DNA from: Luzula sylvatica
Lineage: Eukaryota > Streptophyta > Magnoliopsida > Poales > Juncaceae
NCBI GenBank assembly: GCA_946800325.1
Contig: OX326961.1
Span: forward strand, 36,351,043-36,415,042
Reading direction: 5' to 3'
DNA: 64,000 nt
Shown: in pieces, positions 45,464-56,090 of the stretch
How the letters are laid out: each line of letters opens with the position of its first letter
Numbering within the stretch: the first letter of the stretch is position 1
The notes under the pieces: generated by a model
The model's database searches: none
The model's input: only the letters and a program-made list of their open reading frames with translations
Told to the model about the DNA's origin: nothing
Program-made: the position numbers and the translations under genes

Positions 45464-48400
45464 ATATTACAGTAAGTAATTTGTAGTTTGTAGCCAAAGG
45501 TCTGCTTCCGTCGTAGCCCTCATAGCCGTGATCGTAGGAGTAGTGATTTTGTTGTTGAAAATCATGTCGTTTCGAGATTTCCAGATTTGCCAAAGAGAGG
45601 ACATCCATGTGGAGTTCCACTTTCGCCTCGCTGAGCCATTTACCCCATCCGCTATTTTGCCCTTCTTTTTTTTCACAAAAGCAGACTTGGCAGGAGGACC
45701 ATTCGGGTGTATAAATTTCACACTCTTGTAGTACTTCTCGCCATACTCTAACGGTGAAGTCACAATGGAGGAAGGGATGATTGTGATCCTCGATCCGGTT
45801 GGGAGAACATAGGACACAACCACCCGAGTTTGGCCATCCTCGTCGTTGTAGGCGGTCTTGGGTTAGTAGTTTGCCTTCAAGTAGTATCCACGTGAAAATT
45901 TTGACCTTGAGCGGAGCGGGTGTTTTCCACAGTTCATGTGACCATGGGACTATTACTCCTGAATCAGAGAGTAGGTTGTAGAGGCCTTTGACCGAGAAAT
46001 TACCATGTGTCGCTGGCTTAGGGAGGATGGCCCATTAAACCTTGTCTGGCCAGTTTTCTATGGTCGGTAATGTAATGCGCGCCAAAGAGGCTAGTTGTGC
46101 CCGTGCTTGCGTCGGAGCGTTTACTCGGAGGGATAAGTTTGTTAGTCCTAAAGTCACTATGTCAGCTACCATTGTGTTTCGGTTGGTAATATAAGGTTCG
46201 ATCAGGGGGTAAGTGTGAGTCAGGGGCTCGTTACCTAGCCATTTGTCATACCAAAAATTGGTGCTTTGGCCATTATGTACTTCGTGGTGCGTACCCAAGT
46301 CTGCAAATTGTTGTAGTTTGGTGAGATCTTTTATAAAAAACGAGGCTTTATTATTTGGTATATCGTTTATATTTCTTGTTGGACCATATATTTGGTTAAA
46401 GGTGCTTTTCCAAAGCATCGTACCCGGTCTACGTAAATTTCATATCCATTTTGTAAGCAGTGCTTGGTTGTGGAGTTTTAGGTCGATTACCCCTAGTCCG
46501 CCACTTGGTTTAGGTGAGCAGATCTTTTGCCAACTTATGAGATTTTTTCCTGGAACGAACTCGTCATTTCCTTGCCAGAGAAAATTTCGACGAAGTTCGT
46601 CAATTTTTGTAATGACCCAAGACGGCAGTAGATTAGCTTGCATGAAGTAAAGGGGCGAGTCAGAGAGAACCGAATTAATTAGTGTTAGGCGACCACCTAA
46701 TGATAGTAGGTTGGCGCTCCATCCGTTTATTTTGTTTCTAATAGTTTCAATTAGTTGTAGGTAGCATGTCTTAGGAAGTTTTTTAATAGTAAGCGGTAAT
46801 CCTAGATGTGTAATTGGAAATTGGGTTTCTTTGCACTGTAGGATATGTTCGATTGAACGACTATATTGGGGTGGTATGTTTATCGTGACAAAGTTACATT
46901 TTATTATCGTTGAGGGACAAACCCGTTAGTTTGCATAGCGTGATCGTAATTAGTTTTAGTAGCTGCAACTTTTCTTTGTTTGCCTCAGATATTAGGACGG
47001 TATCGTCTGCGAATTGTAAACCTTGGACCGGAAAGAAGATAGGAGTTTGCATGAATCCCGATAGTTTGGTGATTATATTTTGGAGGGTGTCAACGACAAG
47101 AACAAATAGTAAGGGGGATAAGGGATCGCCTTGCCTAAGACCTCTAGCCATGAAAGAACGAGGTACCCAACTCGGAGTTGATTTTTATGGACGAGCTTGA
47201 GGAGATAAATATATTCTTGAGCCAAGCGGTCCATGTCGTCTGGAAACCCTTTGCTTGGAGTAGTTGTAAGACGTAATCCCATGATATCATGTCAAAAGCT
47301 TTGTGAAAATCGAGTTTGTAGAGTATTGCCGGGGTTTTGGATACTTTGTAGTGGTGAAGTATTTCCCTCGTTGCAACGAAACAGTCAAGGATGAATCTTT
47401 TCTTGATAAAAGCCGTTTGATGATAATCCACCAAATCATTCATTAGGGGTTGTATGCGGTTTGCAAGGATCTTTTTTATTATTTTGACTGGGATGTCCAT
47501 GACGCTTATTGGTCTGTAGTCGGCTGGCGACATAGCATCTTTTTTCTTTGGGATTAAGGAAACATGCGCTTTGTTAATACGCCACAAATCCAGTGTGTTT
47601 TGGTTAAAAGCTTTACAGAGCCAAAACAAGTCATCCTTTATTGTATCCCACATCGTTTGATAGAAGTCTATGGGGGGTCCGTCAGGGCCCGAGGCTTTTC
47701 CCTTAGCCATCTCGAATATCGCTTTTTTATTTCCTCCTGAGTAAAATGGGATCCTAGTTGTTGTAAGCCTGGGTCCGGTTGCACTAAGTCAGCTAGAAAT
47801 GCTCTTTGATTTCCGTTATTTTGGTTTGGTATTTTGAAAATATTTTTGTAGTAGTTTGTGAACGTTTCAAGAATTTCTGCCGGGTCATTAGTTGTTCCGT
47901 TGTTCGATTCGATTGCTCTGATAGCATTATTATTTCTATTACTCGTTGCGATTGCGTGAAAATATTTAGTGTTATTATCCCCTTGTTTTAACCATCGACA
48001 TCTAGCTTTATGTTTCCATTTGGATTCTTGAAGCCGATTGGGGCGAGAGTGTAATGTCTAAGTTAGCAGCAAGCCAATGATGTGAGGTCATTGCACGGTC
48101 AAGTTTTGATAAGGTCGGGGATTGACGTTTGCTAGTCCAAGTAAATTGTCGGTTACGTAATGGAACTTCTCGCATTCCTAGTCGATCAATTAGAGCGTTA
48201 AAACTTAGCATTTCACTCATCGACCTAATATTTCCGTTCGTTTCGTGTTGGTACCTAATCATATTAAAGCCACCCACTACGATCCATGGCAAATTGTTTA
48301 GAAATCTTATTTATGTTAGTTCATTTAAGAAAAATTGTTTTTGGTTGTGATCAGTAGGACCATAGTCAAAAGTTAACATGAAATTGTCTTGAGATGACGA

Positions 48401-48706
48401 TGTTAGGATTACCGTGCATGAGTATCGTTTAATCACTTGTTGTGCAAGATTGAAGGTGGGGGACCATGCAAGTAATATGCCCCCCTTAGAATTACATGCA
48501 TCTAGCGCTATTGCGTTTTTAAAATTAGGACACACGGAAGATAATAAAAAAGTGGAATACTTATTCCATTTGGTTTCTTGTAGACATACAAGATTACATT
48601 TGGACTCTCTAATAGCATCCCTCACTACATTGCACTTCTTTAGTGCGCCTAGACCCCTTACATTCCACGACAAAATACTTAAGTTGGATTTAAACATAGA
48701 TAACAT
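45464..48706 (-). pseudogene. LINE-2 ORF2, broken in several places
   Basis: Pieces in order on minus: endonuclease N-terminal half (48706-48311, LSWNVRGLGALKK, LQETKW) and C-terminal half (48292-48008, IVVGGFN where GDFN is expected); reverse transcriptase (47710-47144, ASGPDGPPIDFYQ, KLDFHKAFDMISW; 47151-46894, RGLRQGDPLSPLLF, FADDTVLI); thumb and connection pieces (46643-46440, 46418-46035); and the C-terminal end (45823-45467). At least five frame breaks separate them. The catalytic FADD survives, but no continuous protein can be made. Confidence 0.88.
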
Positions 48707-48778
48707 AAAAGCAAATTACTAAACTTCAAACAACCTACTCCTAATACAAAAGAGTGGGGCCTAGGTAGCTGTTTAAGC

Positions 48779-51058
48779 TTACTCCTTCTCAGGATCCCTC
48801 TCGGAGATCCCTTGCATTGGCGCATCTGAGTCCGACGAGCCATCATCATCACAATTGTTTGGTTCACTTGTATCGACTGGTAGCGGAGGATTATTTGCTT
48901 GTGTATTACCCGCATTCCCAATTAAATTTTCATCAAATAAGAAAGAGGGGTCTAACCCGCAACATTTGATAGCTTCAATGGCCCTGTCCATGTTGAGTGG
49001 ATTTTTAAGAAGCTCCTCCCATTCTAGGCTTTTTAGCATATTCTCATTGACCTCAGGCCCATTATTCTTTTCATTGCGTTGGGCCGAGCTCTTGATTCTC
49101 GCTTTTGGAGCCAACATTGATAAGAAATTGACTCTCTTTACCCTTTTTTCAACTTTTCTTAGTGGGTCTGTGGCCCCCATCTTTGTTTTCTTGGTTGTGA
49201 CCTGCACGTGGATGGGTGAGGAGATGGGCTGAGGAGGCTCAACATGTGGTGATGCGTCATTGGTTGCATGGGGCATTACTAGCGGGGTTGGCACCAATGT
49301 GTATCGCACGTTTTCATTTGTGGGTACATGGGCTTGTATGGGGTCATGTTGGTTCGGTTTAGATGTATCCTTAAACTGAACCGGAGTCGCGTTGGGATCC
49401 GTGCTTTTCTTCTTGCCTTTTAATATACTTACGGCAAAGTTTTTTTCTAGTGACCTTTTCCTGGAGTATTGTTTGATAATCTGCCCTTTCTTTGTGGTTA
49501 CTGTAGGGAATTCATCCCGTCCCCGGGCCCGCGCAGCGGATATGAAGGCCCGATCCGGTTCCCAAAATTCAAGATCACGCCATGACTTCGAGGGTACGAT
49601 GCAATAGAAGGATAGACGATTACCAGCGTGAAATTGATCACGCATGACGGGTTGATCGCTCGCATCCTTTCCTTCTCCGTGTCACGTTGGTGACTAGTCC
49701 GTGCGTCCCATACCACACGTCTCCCACCGTCTTGACACGCCTCCGGTTGTCTTTCGTGCGTCCCACGTCCACACTCTTCCACAGCCAACAGTTTTGCTCC
49801 TTCGGTTTGATCACAATCGGAGAGCCACAAGTGTCGCTCCTCTACTTATATCCACCGTGAGTCGGAGTTCATCGGTCGTGGGTGCAACTGCCTAGACGAA
49901 GCACCGGCGAACTTGCTTGATTAGATCGATTCTCTACACCGAGAAAAACTCCTTTTTCTTGGTCTTTCTCTCTTCACACTCTTTCACTCTCTTGAAAGAT
50001 GTCTTTTTATACGCTTCCGCATACGGATAAGGTACGGTTTTGATTAAGGTTATTCGGTTGAATTCACATAGTTATTATGGTCCGTTTGTACGGGCAAATT
50101 AATTTATTTTATTTACGGGGCGGTGCCGGATCGTTACCGCAGCCCCAACAGTGAGTGCCCCGAGATTAACCGGGCGTCCAAGATCAAACCACGAGATAGA
50201 CGTTCTAGATCTCTGGCCACGGCATTTGTGTTTTCCACAAACCATTGGACGACTTCCGGCCTTACCGGTGGCATTGCACTCTCACCGAGTTGACCTCTTG
50301 GGTGATGGACTGATGGGACACCCTGAGTTACAGCCTGCCGGGGAGGTTGTTGGTGCTGATCTCGGAAGATCTGCATCGTCTAGCGTGGTGTCCAACGCGG
50401 TCGCATATTACACAATGAAGGGGTTCTCAGCATGCGCTGGTGTTGTGTCCAGTCATGCAGCAGTTATAGCACCGGTTGTACCAAATCGGGTTGCTTGGGT
50501 CGGGGGGGAGAGGCAGAGATAATGGTCTCGGGTGTTGGCGAGTTGGGTTAACCCGCTGCGCAATAGGGGCAGGCCTTTGTCGGGTGTTCTGGCCATTGCT
50601 CGTTACCGTACCGCTGCAGCATATGATGTGTGGTTTCGGTGTGAGGGTGCAACCGACTGTTGATGGGGGATTGGTGCTGTAGCTTGTGCACGATTCGTGG
50701 TCGTAATGGATGAGTTGTATGTGCTAAAAGCCTGTTGGCGAGAAGAGAGAGCCGGTGGGAGTTGGAGATCCGGTGCTGGGGCCCTTGAGGAGCCAGCTTC
50801 ATTTGAACCGACGTGGGTCATGTTTGCTGGAGTCAGAGTCCTTGCCGGTGCCCTTGTGAGAGTACCCGAGAGTCGAACGGCTCCCGTTGTTGGGATGCGA
50901 TGAGTGGTAGAGGGGGTGGAGCCCTGAGTAGTAGAGTTACGAGTTCTCTGTTGGAGGTTCGAAGCAGCGAGGCCGTTCTCAGTGATGCGAGGGTTAGTGA
51001 CTCGTTGATCTCGACGGATCGCCTCCCTATCTGGTTGGGGGGTGTTCTTGTTGATCAT
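48779..51058 (-). pseudogene. LINE-2 ORF1, with a stop, frame breaks and an LTR insertion
   Basis: The N-terminal part (51058-50603) is rich in Thr, Ser, Pro and Gln. Two CCHC knuckles follow: CYNCCMTGHNTSAC (about 50471-50430) and CVICDRVGHHARRC (about 50413-50372), with a TGA directly behind the first. The frame around 50160-50133 continues across the LTR (49502-50132) into the C-terminal part (49501-48779, KKGQIIKQYSRKR...), when one copy of the 5-bp target repeat is counted. Frame breaks exist besides the LTR. Confidence 0.75.
49502..50132 (-). mobile_element. LTR c inserted in LINE-2 ORF1, with a different U3
   Basis: It begins TGTAGGGAATTC on plus and shares the GC-rich leader of LTRs a, b, d and e. 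It is flanked by GTTAC (49497-49501 and 50133-50137), so it inserted as a 631-bp unit. The U3 (about 50000-50132) is unrelated to that of the other copies and has its own TATA motif (read on minus, near 50012). Its outer end is GATC rather than the expected TG, so it may be mutated or truncated. Confidence 0.7.
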
Positions 51059-51455
51059 GTTTAAGAGCTTTGTGTGGTTTTTGGGTTTAGTTGTGTTGAG
51101 GTGGTGAGAGAGATGAGAAGGCAGTGGTTTAAAATTTAAATGGTAGGATGGTTATGGTTTTCGCTGAAAAAGAGGTGCGAGAAGAAGAAGGGGAAGGACA
51201 GGGTCTAGGAAATTTCTGGTTTTGCCTACTGATGCCTTGTTGGTGTAAGCCTGCCTTCGAATCTGAAACCAGCCTCTTCCCAAGGCTACCGTCTTCCTCC
51301 TGGCCATGGCAGTGCCTCGGTTGCAGCTCACCTTGGTTGACGGGATCTTGGGAGTCGCCCTTTTCCATAGAAGGAGTCGCCCTTTAATTTGAAAACTCGA
51401 TCTTTCTTTCAGAATTTCACTTCTTCCCTTTGTTGCTCTTCTTTAGATAATGTTG

Positions 51456-51972
51456 ATCCTTCATTTTTAGGCAATTAAAAGTAGAGAGATATGAAATACA
51501 TTGAAATATACTAAAAATAGCAATACGGTAATACTAGAAACGATATTGATCAATGTAAATTGCATGTTTCCTCAGTAAAATATACTTTAAAAATACTATT
51601 CGGCTAAGAAATCAGCGTAAATTTGAAAAGTTTTTTATCATTCACATCATGATTTAAACATTTAACCATTGAAATGTTAATATTTTAGAAATATATACTG
51701 AACTAAACATTAATTGAGAGGACCAACAATTTCTAAACTATTCAAGGAGAATTTTGAAACAAATCCATCATTGGTACTATACTTGCATGTTACGAACTGC
51801 CAACTAGAGCTTAATTAGAAACCCACTACTTGAAGCCAATGAGCTTCTTTCTATACACTGCCATAGACATTTGATCGTTAAAAGGATAAAACCTAGTATT
51901 CGAACATTTGATATCCCAATCTCCTATCCGGACCGTACATCTTCCCTCAGGTGATAAGTTGGGTTACTTTGG
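51456..51972. other. Intergenic, no gene
   Basis: Sequence between LINE-2 and a LINE tail, AT-rich, without recognised features. Confidence 0.5.
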
Positions 51973-51989
51973 TGAGAATGTCATTGTTT

Positions 51990-52201
51990 TTTTGGAAAAT
52001 AACAGAGTAAGCTCAAAGTCCTACGTCTATTTTTTGTGTTAATCAATTTAATTTACAATTCCTTGCCAAATAAGGTTTTTGGTAACACTTCTATGCCCAA
52101 CATGGAGATACCTAACATATCATCCATTTTCCTTAACTTTCTGGTACTTTGAAAATTCACCAAAGAGACCTAGGATAATGAAATGATGAAAAAACACCCA
52201 C
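51990..52201 (-). mobile_element. 212-bp LINE tail, family 1, with 17-nt TSD
   Basis: On minus it ends with the hairpin GTAGG...CTTAC (one G-U pair) and an A run. It is flanked by TGAGAATGTCATTGTTT on both sides (51973-51989 and 52202-52218). Confidence 0.8.
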
Positions 52202-52590
52202 TGAGAATGTCATTGTTTAAAAGGAATTTTGCTGATTTCACCACGACACCCTCTCTGTCCTAATTAATGCATTAATTCACATGATAATTAATCAGGATTC
52301 AGGAATATATAATAAATAATTTCGGAATATTAATTAGAGATTGTTAATTCAATGTATGTTAATTATTTGGTACATTTAATTTAGTTATGTATTCTCTTAA
52401 AATATCTTAGCCCAAGTTTAGCTTTCTGTTGATAGCTTTCTTTTCTATGATTGTTAACAATTAATCTATATCATCATTTCTTCGAGGGAAAGTCTGGTAC
52501 ATTGTATCTGTATATTTTTTACATTTAATGTTATTAAAGCGTATTCAGTTACATTGAATGACATGAATAACATGTAGTATACGTTTAATA

Positions 52591-52726
52591 TTAGTCAAAA
52601 TATGTTACTTCCATTTAATAGAATATCCTTTTATTTAATTTCAGTCAAAATATTTTAATTTCATTAAACAGTATATCTTTTGTATTTAATGTAGAATGAC
52701 TTTTGTGTCTTAAACAGCTTATATAC
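52591..52726 (+). promoter_or_regulatory. Promoter of gene E2: W-box-like repeats and TATA box
   Basis: GTCAA cores at 52594-52598 and 52644-52648 in the same contexts as in front of E1. TATATA follows at about 52720-52725. Confidence 0.4.
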
Positions 52727-53049
52727 ATGAGAGTATTCCATCTTCTCTTTATTACTTTAGAAGATTTAGTTGAAGAAATTAAACAAAAGGTTTGTTGAAA
52801 GTACTTCACATTTTTCATTGTTGTTTACTGCTTGAGATTTTATTACTTCAGAAAATTTAGTTGAAGAAATTCAACAGAAAATTTGCTTAAATTAGTTCCG
52901 TGTCGAATAGTAGTTTTCAATATCGAAAAGTTTTACTCTTTATACAAAATTGTTTCGCAATCAACTTTTGCGAGAGACGGAACTAACTACAAGAACTTGT
53001 TTCGTGTGAAATCACACATCTATGTTATAGAGATAAAACTGTAGTTTTT

Positions 53050-54590
53050 AGAAAAAAATCTGTATGTTGTATGTAGATGGTAAAAAATTCTAAAAAGCAG
53101 TGGTGAGTTTTTTCATTGTATTCACAAATTAATATTGTACGTTATCCACTACTTTTTACCTCTTCTATTTATGGGAAATAATAAAATAATTTTTCTTTGT
53201 TACTTTTAGAAAGATTACAAGGAAAATGGCGCCATCATCTGGAGGAGTAATGAAACCACAATTGGTGACAATTATGCATGATTGTCACTCAAATTTGGCT
53301 TGGGAGGATTTGGAAAAGAACCCAATATATCAAGGTATAGAATTAATTTATTGTTCGTCATCTTCATATTAATATTTATTTGAATGTCATATTTTTGTAA
53401 CTGAAATCATATCTTTGACATATGCGGTGAAGTTCAAATTATAGAATTGAGTAATATAGTCAAAAAAAAATATTCCACACTTAAATTAAAGTATATATAT
53501 TCTTAGTTTTTGCAACCGTGGCTATTGAGTGCAAATTCAAGTATTTAATTATGTGGTTACAATATTATTACTAAATCACTAAAAACTTGTGAACATGGAT
53601 AGAGATCAGAATAAACTAATTATGATTGACTATATCTATCTATTTTACCGGACTTATATGATTAAAAAAAGCAAGAATTACTTAAGCTCATAATTTAAGA
53701 CGCGAGTAATATTGATAATTAAAAAAAAAATCTGAAAATCCATAATTGTTTTCAGACTAGCAAACTTGTCGCCATGTCCAAATGCTAAAACATGATTTCA
53801 TGATAACCAGTTCGAAAATTCACGTAATAAACAAAATATTGTTAAATCTTACCAGATGTATCAGTCATTAAGTCTGTTAATAATACTTATTTTGAAATAT
53901 TAATACTTCTTTCTCTACATTTATCTCAGATTCTGGTATATCTCCCCCACCAACATCACCACGACAACCACCGTGACAACGACAACGTCACACGTCCCGC
54001 AATAGATGGTGTCAGAATGAAATGTTAGAGGAGCCGGGACAAAATACAATTTTACCAATATATTATATAAAATATACATAGTATGTATTAAGTACAAGTG
54101 TGAATTGTACAAGTACAAATTTTGACTAAATTTTTTTGTTTGTTAATTGTGAGTAAGTGGAGAAAGAAACAAGGGAGAGGTGATTAATATGATTAGGGAC
54201 TTAGTTGGAAATATACAAACAATAGCATAGAGGAAAATTGTTTTGTATTATTAATATAAATGTATTTCTTATGTTTATTTTGTATGTATTAATTTTATGC
54301 AACATCCATGACACATATGTATGCATGTGTCTCCACGCATGAATTTATGTCATGACACATATACACATATGTGTCTCATACATACTTCATGTCATGACAC
54401 ATATGTGTACATGTGCAGGTGTGTAGATGAATATTGTATGCTACATACAACATATAATATTAATTTGTGAATACAATGACCTAAAGTAGTGGATAACGTA
54501 CAATATTAATTTGTGAATACAATGAAAAAACTCACCACTGCTTTTTAGAATTTTTTACCATCTACATACGACATACAGATTTTTTTAGAA
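53050..54590. repeat. Inverted repeat flanking the E2 exons
   Basis: About 105 bp of the E2 first intron (53050-53155) recur inverted and nearly unchanged at 54485-54590. A partial further copy lies at 54440-54484 and another at about 54596-54630. The arms are about 1.3 kb apart and enclose both coding exons. Confidence 0.75.
53226..53976 (+). CDS. Gene E2: putative small two-exon gene, 51 aa
   Basis: Paralogue of E1. Coding exon 1 is 53226-53334 (MAPSSGGVMKPQ, CHSNLAWEDLEKNP, ending in YQ plus one base, donor GTATAG). Coding exon 2 is 53930-53976 (acceptor ATCTCAG, proline-rich SPPPTSPRQPP, TGA). The intron of 595 bp matches both ends of the E1 intron. The predicted protein is shorter than E1 because the stop comes earlier in the proline-rich part. 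The differences from E1 in exon 1 are substitutions only. Function unknown; it could also be a decaying copy. Confidence 0.4.
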
Positions 54591-54700
54591 TTTGTGGACC
54601 TAAAGTAGTGGATAACGTACAATATTTGGCATAACTGTTTAGGTCATCCTGCTTTTTAGAATAAGAAAAAACACTCGAGAGAAACTAGAGAGAATAATCA

Positions 54701-54852
54701 ATTTGGCATGACTGTTTAGGTCATCCTGAAGCCAAAGTGATGCGAAGAATTATAGAGAACTCGCATGGACATCCGGTAAAGAACCGGAAGATTCTTTTAC
54801 CAAATGAGCTATCATGTACGACATGTTATCAAGGAAAGTTAATTGTTAGACT
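54701..54852 (+). pseudogene. Copia GAG-pre-integrase fragment
   Basis: The frame reads WHDCLGHPEAKVMRRIIE, then SCTTCYQGKLIVR, matching the H-H-C-C zinc motif before the integrase of Ty1/copia elements. It stops where an LTR-like sequence starts (54853) and does not resume. A second copy of its first 25 bases is at about 54622. Confidence 0.75.
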
Positions 54853-55239
54853 TGAAGGAAATACAATTTTTGATCAACGGTACAATTGTACATATAAGGA
54901 AAAACGAACGTACGCGTTCATTGGAATCAATATGTGCCTAATAAGATTATGCAAATATCAGTTCCAGAGGATATTCCGTTATTACGAAGCTAGGCTCTGT
55001 CACAACGGAAGGTTACGAGGTAATTAATAATGTCATGTTATTAATGAACAAAAGTTCCAGAGAGTATTTCGTTGTGACAGAAGCTAGCCTCCGTCACAAC
55101 GGAAGGCTATGAATATATTTCACTGTGAGACATAAGAGGTTCCGTCATGACAGAAGCTTAGCTCCGTCATGACGGAAGGTTCGCTAGAATAATGTTTAAG
55201 TATATAATGATATACATAATTTTGCGTATATGATATGCA
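54853..55239 (+). mobile_element. LTR-like fragment with CCGTCATGACGG-type repeats
   Basis: The first 80 bp (TGAAGGAAATACAATTTTTG) match the start of LTR e at 56091. The fragment then diverges into three tandem blocks (about 54965-55190) built on CGTCA/TGACG inverted pairs, and ends ATGATATGCA. It has no GC-rich leader. Confidence 0.5.
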
Positions 55240-56085
55240 TGAAGGAAATAATGCCCTTGGCTAAACTATTTAGCCTGTATGTAAACAAATGACAATTATT
55301 ATTTATGTGTTGTTAATCCAATATTATATATTTGATTAAAGTTTCATTTAATAAGTGTACTGGTTATTTAACATATTTAGGAATACGTGAATAACTCATG
55401 AATTGTATCACTAGTTTCTACATCATCATAATATGTGATTATGATAGTAAAAATGTAAAAATGAACGTAATACGATTCTAAATGTCCCTGGTCATATATA
55501 TGATGTATATGGAGATATACATGTCTAAAATAATATAATACATATGTACACCAGTGTATTCGCATATAAGATGATTATGTTTTACTGATCATGGACATGG
55601 AGATGTTAAATATGGAATATAGATATGTTTTAGAGACTACATATTGGGCTGGCTAACTTATGAGAATATACATGGTTATTGTCATTATATATATTCTCAT
55701 AACAAATAGAGTTTTAGTTCTTTGACCTGAGGTTATCATTGGATTTCTCATATGTGAATTGTGATACTTAGATATGTTTCTTTGTTATCTTTAACCGAGT
55801 AATCAAGATCATCATTGGGTATTACATGAAGCATGATGGAGGATGTGAATAACCAAGATGGAAGTTGTTCCTTTCATGATTGAAAGAGATATCTATCAGG
55901 GTCCCTTGATGAATTAGAATTAAAGGAAATGCGTGGCCACGCTCAATAAGATTAACATGTGTTGTTAATCTAAATTGAATATTCAATCTGATTCTTGATC
56001 GGAAAAGATTTATGTTGATTTAGAAAGAATGACAATTTACCATGTCTTTGATCAACATATATCGTATGAACAAGAGAGCTAGTAA
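55240..56085 (+). mobile_element. Copia LTR-like relic
   Basis: Starts TGAAGGAAATAATGCCCTTG, a motif common at copia LTR starts. It continues as non-coding AT-rich sequence with TATCAGGGTCCCTTGATGAA and GCGTGGCCACGC. No reading frame and no partner LTR were found. Confidence 0.4.
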
Positions 56086-56090
56086 TCACA

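Larger units (their letters stand above)
45347..51436 (-). mobile_element. Decayed L1-type LINE (LINE-2) with 19-nt TSD
   Basis: The element is flanked by CTCTTCTTTAGATAATGTT on both sides (45328-45346 and 51437-51455). On minus it has a leader (51436-51059), ORF1, ORF2 and a 3' end with the hairpin GGCAAGCAATTGCTTGCC (about 45361-45378) and an A tail. It was full length when inserted. Both frames have since decayed, and an LTR of about 630 bp is inserted in ORF1. Confidence 0.93.
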
